Notes: generated by a model not told the origin, from the sequence alone. 64,000 nucleotides of DNA from Neisseria bacilliformis (GCF_014055025.1 NZ_CP059571.1:62001-126000); one strand, 5' to 3'. Numbered from the stretch's first letter, positions 27,095 through 36,122 are shown. Made by a program: numbers and translations.

Positions 27095-27376
27095 TCAGCG
27101 GCTGCCGTTTTTGTGGCGCAGCCAGTGCCAGGCCAGCCAGGCGAGGGGCCACAGGCGGCGCAGGGGGCGGGGGGCGAGGGTGCGGGCGGTGCGGCTGCTG
27201 CGGCTGTCAGCGAAGGCGGCGGCGAGGAGTTCGGCGGTGCGCACAAGGTTGGCGCGGCGGGTCTGCCGCTGTTGTTTGAGCTGGCGCAGGCGGATGTGTT
27301 CGGCGCGCACTTTCAGGCGTGCGAGTTGGATTTCGAGTTCGAGCAGTTCGCGTGTCTGGCGTTGTTGTTCATTCAT
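27095..27376 (-). CDS. YqjK-like small basic protein
   Basis: A 93-residue protein. It starts at MNEQQRQTRELLELEIQLARLK, overlapping the end of the upstream YqjE-like gene by 8 bp; the longer frame upstream is shadow. An N-terminal helix of about 50 residues, rich in Gln/Arg/Leu, could form a coiled coil, and the C-terminus is Arg/Trp-rich (RPLRRLWPLAWLAWHWLRHK). Position third after YqjD- and YqjE-like genes suggests the YqjK role, which is itself uncharacterised. Confidence 0.6.
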   Translation of the reverse strand: MNEQQRQTRELLELEIQLARLKVRAEHIRLRQLKQQRQTRRANLVRTAELLAAAFADSRSSRTARTLAPRPLRRLWPLAWLAWHWLRHKNGSR

Positions 27377-27770
27377 CGTCGGCCTCTTTGTGTTTGGCGG
27401 TTTCGCCGCGCAGGCAGGCGATGTCGTCGCGGATGCCTTGTACGGCGGCGGCCAGGTTTTCGTTTTGCGTGCGCCAGAGGGCGATGATGCGGCGCAGGGA
27501 AAGGAGGGCGAGCAGGACGCAGAGGGTGGCGGTGGTGAAAAATACGGTGAGGGCGGCGGTGTCACCGAGCAGGCGGTTGAGGCCGAACATGAGGGCGAGG
27601 ACGGCGGCAAAGAGGAGGACGGCGGCCAGAAGCAGGGCAGCGGCGATTTTGAAGGTGCTTGCGGCTTGGTCGGCGAGGTCGAGGGTGAGCAGGCGCAGGC
27701 GCAGGAGCAGCAGGTCGGTGCCTTTGTCGAACAGGATTTTGGCGTGGCCGATTTCGTCTTTGATGCCCAT
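27369..27770 (-). CDS. YqjE-like membrane protein (phage-holin 3_6 superfamily)
   Basis: A 133-residue protein beginning MGIKDEIGHAKILFDKG. An amphipathic helix is followed by two strong TM helices (TFKIAAALLLAAVLLFAAVLALMFG and AALTVFFTTATLCVLLALLSL) and a charged tail. That is the YqjE/Actinobacterial-holin layout. Despite the family label there is nothing phage-like nearby. In enterobacteria YqjD/YqjE relatives are stationary-phase membrane proteins, YqjD binding ribosomes. A DUS hairpin separates it from the upstream YqjD-like gene. Confidence 0.72.
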   Translation of the reverse strand: MGIKDEIGHAKILFDKGTDLLLLRLRLLTLDLADQAASTFKIAAALLLAAVLLFAAVLALMFGLNRLLGDTAALTVFFTTATLCVLLALLSLRRIIALWRTQNENLAAAVQGIRDDIACLRGETAKHKEADDE

Positions 27771-27811
27771 GGCGGATTCCGTGTCGGGTTTGGGGTAGGT
27801 TTGATGGAAGC

Positions 27812-27843
27812 AGGCCGTCTGAAAATGAGTTTTCAGACGGCCT
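27812..27843. terminator. DUS hairpin between the YqjD- and YqjE-like genes
   Basis: AGGCCGTCTGAAAA and TTTTCAGACGGCCT are separated by only 4 bases. It probably reduces read-through from the YqjD-like gene into the YqjE-like gene. Confidence 0.75.
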
Positions 27844-27858
27844 TTGAGCCTGCGCCGG

Positions 27859-28248
27859 TTAGCGGCGGTTGAGCAGGACGCCGACGACGAGGCCGGCGAG
27901 GGCGGCGAAGCCCATGGCGTAGTAGGGTTTTTCGTGGACGGCTTTGTCGGCCTCTTTGGCGCGGCGTTTGATGCGTTTGCCGGCTTCTTCTTCAAAGTTG
28001 CGGAATTTTTCTTTGGCGTAGGCGGAGTTGCGTTTCAGGCTGTCGGCGGCTTCTTCTTCAAAGCGGCGCAGTTTGCGTTTGGCGGCGTCGAGTTTGCCGC
28101 CGAGGCTTTCTTTGAGTTCGGCGATTTCTTCTTCGCCGCGCTCGCGGCCGTTGTTGTAGAGTTCTTCCACGTCGTCCATGACGGCGCGGATTTCTTCCAG
28201 CATGGCGGCTTTGCGGGCTTCAAAGTCTGCTTGGTCGTATTTGCTCAT
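27859..28248 (-). CDS. YqjD/ElaB-family (DUF883) membrane-anchored protein
   Basis: A 129-residue protein. A long charged helical region (MLEEIRAVMDDVEELYNNGR ... KLRRFEEEAADSLKRNSAYAKEKFRNFEEEAGKRIKRRAKEAD) is followed by a C-terminal TM helix with a glycine-zipper look (PYYAMGFAALAGLVVGVLLNRR). This is the DUF883 architecture of E. coli YqjD, ElaB and YgaM, which anchor ribosomes at the inner membrane in stationary phase. First gene of the yqjDEK-like set. GGAGCAGTA lies just upstream of the start. Confidence 0.85.
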   Translation of the reverse strand: MSKYDQADFEARKAAMLEEIRAVMDDVEELYNNGRERGEEEIAELKESLGGKLDAAKRKLRRFEEEAADSLKRNSAYAKEKFRNFEEEAGKRIKRRAKEADKAVHEKPYYAMGFAALAGLVVGVLLNRR

Positions 28249-28357
28249 TTACTGCTCCTGATAGGGGGTTGGGAAGGCGGGCAGTATAGCAAAGCGGGGC
28301 GGGGGCAATGTTAAACGGTATTAATTTGCGCAGTGCGACGGTAAAACTTTAATGATT

Positions 28358-28416
28358 GAGGCCGTCTGAAAAATGCAGCTTCGGCGCAGCCGAAAACGCA
28401 TTTTTCAGACGGCCTC
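28358..28416. terminator. DUS inverted-repeat terminator after ftsX
   Basis: GAGGCCGTCTGAAAAATG and its reverse complement enclose a second small hairpin (CTTCGGCGCAGCCGAA), giving an extended stem 10 bp past the ftsX stop. Confidence 0.8.
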
Positions 28417-28426
28417 AAAGACGTGT

Positions 28427-29338
28427 TCAGCTGTCGGCTTTGAAGCGCAGCAGGTGGCGGCGGGTGGCCAGCCATGCGCCTGCGATGCCGAGGGCGGTTA
28501 CGATAACGCAGACGGCGAGGGCTTCCCAGAGGCGGAAGTAACGCCAGCCGATATCGATGCCGTAGGGGCGGAAGATTTGGGCGACGAGGGGGCGGGTGGT
28601 TTCGGTGAGCCAGGCGCACAGGGCGAGGCTGAGGGCGGCGGAAAGCAGGCTCTGCCAGGCGGCCTGGTAGAGGAAGGGGCGGCGGATGAAGGAGGCGGGT
28701 GCGCCGAGGAGTTTGGTGATTTCGATTTCTTCTTTGCGGGCGAGGATTTGCAGTCGGATGGTGTTGTGGGCGACGAGGACGAAGGCGACGCTGAGGGTGA
28801 TGGCGAGGAAGGTGAGGATGCGGCGCACGAGGGTGTCGATGCGGTAGAGGGTTTGCAGCCATTCGGTGTCGAGTTCGGCGGACTCCACCATCGGCAGGGC
28901 GGCGAGGTCTTGGCGCAGGGCTTGGGTTTGTTCGGGGGTGAGGCCGGGCTGGGGGGTAATGACGAAAACATCGGGCAGGGGGTTGCCGTCGAGCAGGGAA
29001 ACCAGATCCTGCGCGCCCATGCTGTTTTGCAACTCACCCAGCCCTTGCGTTTTGCCGATGAATTCGCTTTTGCCGACGCGTTTGTCGGCGGCGGCGAGTT
29101 CCTGCACGGCGCGGCTGTCGGCTTCGGCGGCTGTTTGTTCCATGTAGAGGGTGATTTGCGGGGTTTCGCTGAGTTTGCCCAGCACGGCGCGGCTGCTTTC
29201 GATGCCCAGATAGAGGGCGAGCGGCAGGGTCATGGCGACGGCGAGCATGAGGAGGACGAGGAGGGTGGCCAGGGGCTGGCTCAGCAGGCTGCGGGCGGCG
29301 GATTTGGCGGCGGCAAGGTGCAGGGAGAGGTAGTTCAT
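28427..29338 (-). CDS. ftsX: Cell-division ABC transporter permease-like protein FtsX
   Basis: A 303-residue inner-membrane protein with one N-terminal TM helix, a periplasmic domain (ESSRAVLGKLSETPQITLYMEQ ... VESAELDTEWLQTLYRI) and three C-terminal helices. The signature LARKEEIEITKLLGAPASFIRRPFL is conserved in FtsX. With FtsE it relays divisome state to peptidoglycan hydrolase activation. The start overlaps the ftsE stop by 4 bp (ATGA). The longer frame upstream is a shadow of ftsE. Confidence 0.95.
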   Translation of the reverse strand: MNYLSLHLAAAKSAARSLLSQPLATLLVLLMLAVAMTLPLALYLGIESSRAVLGKLSETPQITLYMEQTAAEADSRAVQELAAADKRVGKSEFIGKTQGLGELQNSMGAQDLVSLLDGNPLPDVFVITPQPGLTPEQTQALRQDLAALPMVESAELDTEWLQTLYRIDTLVRRILTFLAITLSVAFVLVAHNTIRLQILARKEEIEITKLLGAPASFIRRPFLYQAAWQSLLSAALSLALCAWLTETTRPLVAQIFRPYGIDIGWRYFRLWEALAVCVIVTALGIAGAWLATRRHLLRFKADS

Positions 29339-29988
29339 GCGGCGAACCTGCCTTCCTGCAAGCGCAGGATGCGGTGGCCGTAGTCGGCCATCAGGGTTTC
29401 GTCGTGGGCGGCGACGATGACGGTGGTGCCCGCTTCGTGGAAGGTTTTGAAGAGTTCCATGATGTCCAGCGCGTAGGCGCGGTCGAGGTTGGCGGAGGGT
29501 TCGTCGGCAATCAGGATGCCGGGCTGGCAGACGACGGCGCGGGCGATGCACAGCCGCTGCTGTTCGCCGCCGGAGAGGGTTACGGGGGCGGCGTTTTCGC
29601 GGCCGCCGAGGCCGACTTTGGCAATGGCGGTGCGGGCGCGCTTTTCCGCTTCGGCGCGGCCATAGCCGGCGATTTGCAGCGGCAGCAGCACGTTGTGCAG
29701 CACGTTGCGGTCGAACAGGATTTTGTGGTCCTGGAAGACGATGCCGATGTGCTGGCGCAAAAAGCCGGCTTGGTTGTCGTCGAGGCGGCCGGTGTCCTGG
29801 CGGTTGATCCACACTTTGCCCGAGGTGGGGCGGGTGATGGCGGCGATGAGTTTGAGCACGGTGGACTTGCCCGCGCCCGAGTGTCCGGCCACAAAAATCA
29901 TCTCGCCCTTGGCGATCTCGAAGCTGACGTTTTTCAGTGCCTGAAAACCGCCCCGGTAGGTTTTGGAAACTTGCTCGAAACGTATCAT
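29335..29988 (-). CDS. ftsE: Cell-division ATP-binding protein FtsE
   Basis: A 217-residue ABC ATPase. Walker A is GHSGAGKST (36-44), the signature is LSGGEQQR, and Walker B is ILIADEPSANLD. MIRFEQVSKTYRGGFQALKNVSFEI is a typical FtsE start. It works with FtsX at the septum and is translationally coupled to it. The promoter presumably lies in the 200-bp gap to minC, which contains several DUS words and is shared with the divergent min operon. Confidence 0.96.
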   Translation of the reverse strand: MIRFEQVSKTYRGGFQALKNVSFEIAKGEMIFVAGHSGAGKSTVLKLIAAITRPTSGKVWINRQDTGRLDDNQAGFLRQHIGIVFQDHKILFDRNVLHNVLLPLQIAGYGRAEAEKRARTAIAKVGLGGRENAAPVTLSGGEQQRLCIARAVVCQPGILIADEPSANLDRAYALDIMELFKTFHEAGTTVIVAAHDETLMADYGHRILRLQEGRFAA

Positions 29989-30202
29989 TTTTTAGGAACG
30001 CTGCGCTGTGGGAAAACAAGGGGCGCATTATAGCCCAAACGCATCGGGGCCGTCTGAAAGGCCGCCGCAGCCGTGCGCAAACGCTTTTTCAGACGGCCTC
30101 TTTGCGCGGCTTTGAGGCTGTCTGAAAAAGGCGGCCGATTTGAAGCGGGCAGGCAAATACAGTAAACTGCCGCCCATTTAAAAAATTTATGGTAAACGCG
30201 AA

Positions 30203-30916
30203 ATGAAAGCCGCTTTTGAAATCAAGTCCGCCCGCACCGACGCGCTCGCCGTGCGCGCCAACAGCGCGGACGCGGCGGCGGCCGACGCGGCTCTGGCCAA
30301 ATGCGCGGCGCAATACCGCGAGCTGAACCTGCCGCTGATCCTTGATTTGCAGGCACTCGCGCCCGATGCCGCAACGCTCTCCGCCCTTCTGGCCGTGTTC
30401 CGCAAACACCGCCTGCCCGTCGCCGCCCTGCGCGGCGAGGCGTGGGAGCAGGCCGCCGCCGCCGCCGGTTTGGCATACAGCCCCGCCGGCAAAGGCGCGG
30501 CCGCACCCATCGAAACCGCCGACGCGGGCACGGTGGACGAAATCGCGCGCCAAGTGGGCGGCGCGGCGAAAAGCGGCGGCCATCCCACCGTATTCGTGTC
30601 CGAACCCGTGCGCACCGGCCAGCAGGTGTATGCCGAAAACGCCGATCTGATCGTTACCGGCATGGTGAGCGAAGGCGCGGAGCTGATTGCCGACGGCAAC
30701 ATCCACGTTTACGCCCCCATGCGCGGGCGTGCGCTGGCCGGCGCGGCGGGGCGGCGCGACGCGCGCATCTTCATCCAGTCCATGCAGGCCGAGCTGGTGT
30801 CCGTGGCCGGCATCTACCGCAACTTCGAGCAACGCCTGCCCGAACACCTGCACCGCAAGCCGGTGCAGATTTTTCTGCAAGACGACCGGCTGGTCATCGC
30901 CGCCATCGCGGCCTGA
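30203..30916 (+). CDS. minC: Septum-site determining protein MinC
   Basis: A 237-residue FtsZ inhibitor. The N-terminal domain (MKAAFEIKSARTDALAVR ... LPLILDLQALAPDAATLSALLAVFRKHRLPVAALRG) blocks FtsZ, and the C-terminal beta-helix (VRTGQQVYAENADLIVTGMVSEGAELIADGNIHVYAPMRGRALAG) binds MinD and has the conserved G/R/A pattern. First gene of minC-minD-minE-oxyR; the minD start follows 43 bp later. Prevents division at the poles. Confidence 0.97.
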   Translation: MKAAFEIKSARTDALAVRANSADAAAADAALAKCAAQYRELNLPLILDLQALAPDAATLSALLAVFRKHRLPVAALRGEAWEQAAAAAGLAYSPAGKGAAAPIETADAGTVDEIARQVGGAAKSGGHPTVFVSEPVRTGQQVYAENADLIVTGMVSEGAELIADGNIHVYAPMRGRALAGAAGRRDARIFIQSMQAELVSVAGIYRNFEQRLPEHLHRKPVQIFLQDDRLVIAAIAA

Positions 30917-30959
30917 CCCGCCCCCGAATTTTCAACATCCCCAAACAAAAGGAAAAACC

Positions 30960-31772
30960 GTGGCAAAAATCATTGTTGTAACCTCCGGCAAAGGCGGCGT
31001 GGGCAAAACCACCACCTCCGCCAGCATCGCATCCGGCCTCGCCCTGCGCGGCCACAAAACCGCCGTCATCGACTTCGACGTCGGCCTGCGCAACCTCGAC
31101 CTCATCATGGGCTGCGAACGCCGCGTCGTGTACGACCTCATCAACGTCATCCAAAACGAAGCCACCCTCAACCAGGCACTCATCAAAGACAAACACTGCG
31201 ACAAACTCTATATCCTGCCCGCCTCGCAAACCCGCGACAAAGACGCCCTCACCCGCGAAGGCGTGGAAAAAGTCCTCAACACCCTCACCGGCGAAATGGG
31301 CTTCGAATACGTCATCTGCGACTCCCCCGCCGGCATCGAAACCGGCGCGCTGATGGCACTCTACTTCGCCGACGAAGCCATCGTAACCACCAACCCCGAA
31401 GTGTCCAGCGTGCGCGATTCCGACCGTATTTTGGGCATCTTGCAGAGCAAATCGCGCCAAGCCGAGCGGGGCGGCAAAGTGAAGGAGCACCTGCTCATCA
31501 CCCGCTACTCCCCCGAGCGCGTGGAAAAAGGCGAAATGCTTTCCGTGGACGACATCAAAGACATCCTGCGCATCCCCCTCATCGGCGTCATCCCCGAATC
31601 GCAAAACGTCTTGCAGGCATCGAACGCCGGCGAGCCCGTCATCCACCAGGAAGACGCCGTGGCCGCCGCCGCCTATCAGGACGTTGTCGCCCGCCTTCTG
31701 GGCGAAAACCGCGAAATGCGCTTTCTCGACGCCGAGAAAAAAGGCTTCTTCAAACGCATCTTCGGAGGTTGA
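30960..31772 (+). CDS. minD: Septum-site determining ATPase MinD
   Basis: A 270-residue membrane-cycling ATPase. I use a GTG start at 30960, 10 bases after AAAGGAAA, giving [20 protein letters not shown] at the N-terminus. Lys11 and Lys16 form the deviant Walker A of MinD/ParA. The C-terminal amphipathic helix FFKRIFGG is the membrane-targeting sequence. It recruits MinC to the membrane and is released by MinE. The much longer upstream frame is a run-on through minC. Confidence 0.98.
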   Translation: MAKIIVVTSGKGGVGKTTTSASIASGLALRGHKTAVIDFDVGLRNLDLIMGCERRVVYDLINVIQNEATLNQALIKDKHCDKLYILPASQTRDKDALTREGVEKVLNTLTGEMGFEYVICDSPAGIETGALMALYFADEAIVTTNPEVSSVRDSDRILGILQSKSRQAERGGKVKEHLLITRYSPERVEKGEMLSVDDIKDILRIPLIGVIPESQNVLQASNAGEPVIHQEDAVAAAAYQDVVARLLGENREMRFLDAEKKGFFKRIFGG

Positions 31773-31773
31773 C

Positions 31774-32049
31774 ATGTCGCTGATAGACAAACTGTTCGGC
31801 AAAAAGCCCAAATCCGCCGCCCTCGCCCGCGACCGCCTGCAAATCATCATCGCCCAAGAGCGCGCGCAGGGCGCGAACGCCACCCCCGACTACCTGCCCA
31901 CCCTGCGCAAAGAGCTGCTCGAAGTGCTGTCCAAATACGTCAACGTCTCCCTCGACGACATCCGCATCTCGCAGGAAAAACAAGACGGGCTGGACGTATT
32001 GGAACTCAACATCACCCTGCCCGACCAACAGAAAAAGGCACAGCCATGA
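31774..32049 (+). CDS. minE: Cell-division topological specificity factor MinE
   Basis: A 91-residue protein that starts 1 base after the minD stop, at [21 protein letters not shown], with GGAGG 6 bases upstream. The N-terminal membrane/MinD-binding helix ([15 protein letters not shown]) and the C-terminal dimer domain ([19 protein letters not shown]) are intact. Its last four bases overlap the oxyR start (ATGA). It displaces MinC and stimulates MinD ATPase so that division is confined to midcell. Confidence 0.97.
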   Translation: MSLIDKLFGKKPKSAALARDRLQIIIAQERAQGANATPDYLPTLRKELLEVLSKYVNVSLDDIRISQEKQDGLDVLELNITLPDQQKKAQP

Positions 32050-32966
32050 CCCTCACCGAACTGCGCTACATCGTGGCCGTGGCGCAAGAAAAGCACTTCG
32101 GCCGCGCCGCCCAGCGGTGCGCCGTCAGCCAGCCCACCCTCTCCATCGCCATCAAAAAGCTGGAAGAAGAGCTGGCCGTCCCCCTGTTCGACCGCAGCAG
32201 CAACGAAGTCATCATCACCGGCGCGGGCGGGCGCATCATCACCCAGGCCATGCGCGTACTGCACGAAGCCGATATGATTTTCCGCCTGGCCGACGAAGGC
32301 AAAAACGAACTGGCCGGTACCTTCCGCCTCGGCCTCATCTTCACCGTCGCCCCCTACCTGCTGCCCAAACTCATCCTCTCCCTGCGCGAAATCGCCCCCG
32401 GCATGCCCCTGATGCTCGAAGAAAACTACACCCACGTCCTCACCGACGCCCTCAAACGCGGCGAACTCGACGCCATCGTCATCGCCGAACCCTTCCGCGA
32501 AGCCGGCATCACCACCCAGCCGCTGTACAGCGAACCCTTCTTCGTCATCGTCCCCAAAGGCCACAAATTCGAAGAACTCGACGCCGTAACCCAAAAAGAA
32601 CTCGCCGAAGAAAACGTCCTCCTGCTCACCGAAGGCAACTGCATGCGCGACAACATACTCGAAAATTGCAGCGAACTGGCCGCCAAACAAAAAATCGACG
32701 GCCTGGCCAGCACCTTGCAGGGCAGCTCCATCAACACCATCCGCCACATGGTCGCCAGCGGCCTGGGCATCAGCGTCATGCCCGCCACCGCCCTCACCGA
32801 AAACGACCACCTCCTGTTCAGCATCATCCCCTTTGCCGGCGAAGCCCCCGTGCGCCGCGTCTCCATCGCCTGCCGCCGCAACTTCGTCCGCCCCAAAGCC
32901 CTCTCCGCCATCCGCCGCGCCGTCATCGCCTCCCAGCTTGCCGGCGTAACCTTCGCCGAACTCTGA
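32046..32966 (+). CDS. oxyR: Hydrogen-peroxide sensor and regulator OxyR
   Basis: A 306-residue LysR-family regulator. The N-terminal winged helix reads [43 protein letters not shown]. The redox cysteines are at Cys199 (TEGNCMRD) and Cys208 (ENCSEL), exactly the numbering of E. coli OxyR, and the downstream [19 protein letters not shown] is conserved. It controls catalase and other peroxide defences. Coupling to minE by a 4-bp overlap reproduces the neisserial min-oxyR operon. A DUS hairpin follows. Confidence 0.97.
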   Translation: MTLTELRYIVAVAQEKHFGRAAQRCAVSQPTLSIAIKKLEEELAVPLFDRSSNEVIITGAGGRIITQAMRVLHEADMIFRLADEGKNELAGTFRLGLIFTVAPYLLPKLILSLREIAPGMPLMLEENYTHVLTDALKRGELDAIVIAEPFREAGITTQPLYSEPFFVIVPKGHKFEELDAVTQKELAEENVLLLTEGNCMRDNILENCSELAAKQKIDGLASTLQGSSINTIRHMVASGLGISVMPATALTENDHLLFSIIPFAGEAPVRRVSIACRRNFVRPKALSAIRRAVIASQLAGVTFAEL

Positions 32967-32976
32967 ACCACAACGG

Positions 32977-33010
32977 CAGGCCGTCTGAAAGCCGCTTTTC
33001 AGACGGCCTG
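32977..33010. terminator. DUS inverted-repeat terminator after oxyR
   Basis: CAGGCCGTCTGAAAG and CTTTTCAGACGGCCTG face each other with a tiny loop, 10 bases after the oxyR stop and 13 before rsfS. Confidence 0.85.
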
Positions 33011-33023
33011 CACAGGAAAAAAC

Positions 33024-33413
33024 ATGACCGAACAAGAACAGCAAAACCTCGAACGCATGGTGGCCGTCGCCACCGAAGCCCTCGAAGACATCAAAGCCAA
33101 AGACATCAGCATCCTGCACACCCAAGACAAAACCACCCTGTTTTCCCGCATGATTATCGCCAGCGGCGACAGCACCCGCCAGGTCAAAGCCCTTGCCAAC
33201 AACGTTGCCGTCGGCCTCAAAGAAGCCGGCTTTGAAATCCTCAGCACCGAAGGCGACAGCGGCGAATGGACGCTGGTTGACGCGGGCGAACTCGTCGTCC
33301 ACGTCATGCAGCCGGCCGTGCGCGACTTCTACGACATCGACACCCTCTGGGGCGGCGAAAAACCCCGCTACCAACAAGGCGCAGTCCCAATCTGGCACGC
33401 TGCCGACAACTGA
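33024..33413 (+). CDS. rsfS: Ribosome silencing factor RsfS
   Basis: A 129-residue Iojap-family protein that binds ribosomal protein L14 and blocks subunit joining in starvation. Signatures are ALEDIKAKDISILHTQDKTTLFSRMIIASGDSTRQVKALANNV and GEWTLVDAGELVVHVMQPAVRDFYDIDTLWGG. Full length. In many bacteria it follows nadD; here it follows the min-oxyR operon with a terminator between. Confidence 0.95.
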   Translation: MTEQEQQNLERMVAVATEALEDIKAKDISILHTQDKTTLFSRMIIASGDSTRQVKALANNVAVGLKEAGFEILSTEGDSGEWTLVDAGELVVHVMQPAVRDFYDIDTLWGGEKPRYQQGAVPIWHAADN

Positions 33414-33776
33414 ACCCCTGAACCTGACGTAGGGTGTGTCGCCCCGAGGCGGCGCACGCGTTCCCTGCCGCATAACAAATCGGCGTGTTTTCCAAAACAG
33501 CAGAGGCCATCTGAAAAACCGCAAATCCGGTTTTTCAGACGGCCTTTCGCCTTACCGCCACGCCGAACCTGCCGTAGGATGTAGGCGGGCTTCAGCCAGG
33601 CAAAATATTGGTGAATTAATGGTTTAGCCGGGCTGAAGCCCGGCCTGCGACATATATTTTCTATCTTGTCCCGCCATACCTGCTTTGGCGTTGCACATAA
33701 AGCATGGGCACGTTTTCAAAGCGGCAGAGGCCGTCTGAAAGCCGCACACCGGTTTTTCAGACGGCCTCTGTCTGCC
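33414..33776. repeat. Repeat-filled gap after rsfS
   Basis: There is no gene in 363 bp. It holds half a GTAGGGTGTG element (33429-33475), a DUS hairpin (33503-33545, one arm mutated to GGCCATCTGAA), a different inverted repeat (33583-33650: GCGGGCTTCAGCC ... GGGCTGAAGCCCGGC) and a second DUS hairpin (33727-33768) serving the converging gene. Confidence 0.75.
33727..33768. terminator. DUS inverted-repeat terminator
   Basis: GAGGCCGTCTGAAAG and TTTTTCAGACGGCCTC lie 9 bases beyond the stop of the carbonic-anhydrase-like gene. Confidence 0.8.
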
Positions 33777-34316
33777 CTATTCCGCGCCCTCCCGATACAC
33801 TCGCGCCGTGGCCAGATAATTCGCTGCCGACTGCCGCAGAAACGCCCGTTCCGCCGCCGTCAGCTCCCGCGCCGCCTTGGCGGGCGAGCCCGTGTAGAGG
33901 AAGCCGCCCGCCAGCCGTTTGCGCGGCGGCACCAACGCCCCCGCGCCGATGATCACCTCGTCTTCCACCACCGCGTCATCCAGCACCACCGCGCCCATGC
34001 CCACCAGCACGCGGCTGCCGACAGTGCAGCCGTGCAGCACCGCCCGATGGCCGACGGTAACGTCCTCGCCCAGCACCAGCGGCGAGCCTTCCGGCTTGGC
34101 GGCAGACGCCCCCGAAACATGCAGCACGCAGCCGTCCTGAATATTGCTGCGCGCACCCACGCGGATAAAGTTCACGTCGCCGCGCAGCACGGCAAACGGC
34201 CACACCGACACACCCTCCCCCAGCGCAACCCGCCCGATAACCACGGCGGCGGGGTCGATGTACACGTCTGCGCCAAGCTGCGGCAGATGGCGGTCGAAGG
34301 GGCGGATATTGTCCAT
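33777..34316 (-). CDS. Gamma-carbonic-anhydrase-like hexapeptide protein (YrdA family)
   Basis: A 179-residue left-handed beta-helix protein. Hexapeptide repeats run from GADVYIDPAAVVIGRVALGEGVSVWPFAVLRGD through IQDGCVLHV to VLGEDVTVGHRAVLHGCTVGSRVLVGMGAVVLDDAVVEDEVIIGAGALVPP. The metal-site histidines of the family are present (LHVS, VGHRAVLHG). A zinc or other metal enzyme by family; carbonic anhydrase activity is not proven for most YrdA-type members. Monocistronic here. Confidence 0.88.
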   Translation of the reverse strand: MDNIRPFDRHLPQLGADVYIDPAAVVIGRVALGEGVSVWPFAVLRGDVNFIRVGARSNIQDGCVLHVSGASAAKPEGSPLVLGEDVTVGHRAVLHGCTVGSRVLVGMGAVVLDDAVVEDEVIIGAGALVPPRKRLAGGFLYTGSPAKAARELTAAERAFLRQSAANYLATARVYREGAE

Positions 34317-34682
34317 GTCTGTTTCCTTTCAAAAAACGGTGCGGGCGGCGGGCATTGTAGCAAAAGGCCGTCTGAAACCGTGTATGCGGCTTGCCACACC
34401 CTGCCTTGACCAGTAGGTCGGGCATTTATGCCCGACGTGTTCAAATCTGCCGGTTTGTCGGGCATGAATGCCCGACCTACGCTACCGCTTTCAATCTGCC
34501 TCTGAGGCCGTCTGAAAACACAAGCCGTAGATGTCGGATACTTGTATCCGACATCCCGCGCGGCAGGGAAAGCCTGCGGAAAATGTCGGATTCGAGAATC
34601 CGACCTGCAATTTAACGGCAGAGGCCGTCTGAAAACCCGTAAAACAGGTTTTCAGACGGCCTCTTATTATGCGTATCACGCC
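34317..34682. repeat. Repeat-filled gap upstream of the carbonic-anhydrase-like gene
   Basis: There is no gene in 366 bp. It contains a full GTCGGGCAT palindrome (34413-34480), a related but distinct element built on GTCGGATACTTGTATCCGAC with a second arm at 34593-34605 (34532-34606), and a DUS hairpin (34621-34663) that would terminate mgtE. Confidence 0.75.
34621..34663. terminator. DUS inverted-repeat terminator after mgtE
   Basis: GAGGCCGTCTGAAAACC and GGTTTTCAGACGGCCTC enclose a 9-base loop, 20 bases past the mgtE stop. Confidence 0.8.
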
Positions 34683-36122
34683 TCAGGTCAGAAACACGGT
34701 GGCCAGGCCGAGGAAGATCAGGAAGCCGCCGGAGTCGGTTACGGCGGTGATGAGCACAGAGCTGCCCAGCGCGGGGTCGCGGCCGAGTTTTTCCATCACG
34801 ATGGGAATCAGCACGCCGACCACGGCGGCCAGGAGCAGGTTGAGGGTCATGGCGGCCACCATCACGAGGCCGATGCCGATGCTGCCGTAGAGGGCGTAGG
34901 AGAGCACGCCCATCACGCTGCCCCAAATCAGGCCGTTGGCCAGCGCGACGCCCACTTCTTTTTTCAGCAGGCGGCCGGCCTGGATGTCGGCAAGCTGGCC
35001 GACGGCCATCGCGCGCACAATCATGGTGATGGTTTGGTTGCCCGAATTGCCGCCGATGCCGGCCACTATCGGCATCAGCGCGGCCAGGGCGACGATTTTC
35101 TGGATGCTGCCTTCAAACGCGCCGATGACACGGCTGGCGACAAAGGCGGTGCACAGGTTCACCGCCAGCCAGGTCCAGCGGTTTTTCACCGAGTCCCACA
35201 CCGGGGCGAACAGGTCTTCTTCTTCCTGCAAACCGGCCATGTTCAAAATGTCGGCTTCCGATTCTTCGCGGATCACGTCCACCATTTCGTCGACGGTGAT
35301 GCGGCCGATGAGTTTGCCCGAAGCGTCGATCACGGGCGCGGTAACGAGGTCGTAACGCTCGAACGCCTGCGCGGCTTCTTCGGCGTCATCTTCGGGCGAG
35401 AAGCGTACCACATCGGTGGCCATCACGTTTTCCACCAGCTCTTCAGGGTTGGAAATCAGCAGCTTGCGGATGGGCAGCACGCCGATAAGCACGTCTTGTT
35501 CGTCCACCACGAAGATTTTGTCGGTGTGGTCGGGCAGGCTGTCGAAGCGGCGCAGGTAGCGCAGCACCACTTCGCAGGACACGTCGGCGCGCACGCTCAC
35601 CAGCTCGAAGTCCATCAGCGCGCCGACGGTGCCGTCTTCGTAGGACATCGCCGCCTTCACCTGCTCGCGCTCTTCCTCGTCGCGCGTTTGCAGGGCTTCG
35701 TACACCACCTGGTGCGGCAGGTCGTCGGCCAGCTCGGCCAACTCGTCCGCATCCATGTCTTCCACCGCCGCCAGCATTTCCTCGCGGTTCATCGCTTCGA
35801 GCAGCGTTTCGCGCACGGCTTCGGACACTTCCAAAAGCACGGCACCGTCGTCTTCCGGCTCGGCCAGCTTCCACACCAGCACACGCTCTTTGGGCGGCAG
35901 CGATTCGAGCAGCGCGGCCATGTCGGCCGGATGCAGCTCGTGCAGGATGCCGCGCAGCTCGGTCAGGCATGAATTTTGTTCGGGATCGGCCAGCGGCGTA
36001 TCGGCGTTGATGTGCGCGTAAACCGGCAGCAGGGCGGCGGCCAGCTCGTGTACGCGGTCGATGTCCAAATCGAGGCGCGGCGCGTCGGCGCGGGGGGCGG
36101 GGACGGGTGTGTGGGCGTTCAT
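34683..36122 (-). CDS. mgtE: Magnesium transporter MgtE
   Basis: A 479-residue Mg2+ channel. The order is an N-terminal superhelical domain (LRGILHELHPADMAALLESLPPKERVLVWKLAEPEDDGAVLLEVSE), tandem CBS domains (SLPDHTDKIFVVDEQDVLIGVLPIRKLLI; FERYDLVTAPVIDASGKLIGRITVDEMVDV) and five TM helices that include GNSGNQTITMIVRAMAVGQ, the MgtE pore signature. The start MNAHTPVPAP is chosen because the 73 residues upstream are repeat-derived. Gating by cytosolic Mg2+ through the N and CBS domains is known for the family. I see no obvious riboswitch in the 5' gap. Confidence 0.95.
   Translation of the reverse strand: MNAHTPVPAPRADAPRLDLDIDRVHELAAALLPVYAHINADTPLADPEQNSCLTELRGILHELHPADMAALLESLPPKERVLVWKLAEPEDDGAVLLEVSEAVRETLLEAMNREEMLAAVEDMDADELAELADDLPHQVVYEALQTRDEEEREQVKAAMSYEDGTVGALMDFELVSVRADVSCEVVLRYLRRFDSLPDHTDKIFVVDEQDVLIGVLPIRKLLISNPEELVENVMATDVVRFSPEDDAEEAAQAFERYDLVTAPVIDASGKLIGRITVDEMVDVIREESEADILNMAGLQEEEDLFAPVWDSVKNRWTWLAVNLCTAFVASRVIGAFEGSIQKIVALAALMPIVAGIGGNSGNQTITMIVRAMAVGQLADIQAGRLLKKEVGVALANGLIWGSVMGVLSYALYGSIGIGLVMVAAMTLNLLLAAVVGVLIPIVMEKLGRDPALGSSVLITAVTDSGGFLIFLGLATVFLT

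Noticed and set aside
27369-27770. Prophage holin
   Set aside because: The family name includes phage holins, but the context (YqjD- and YqjK-like genes) and lack of any phage genes fit the YqjE branch.
31890-33524. Long minus-strand open frame across minE, oxyR and rsfS
   Set aside because: It runs antisense through three certain genes and is a composition shadow.
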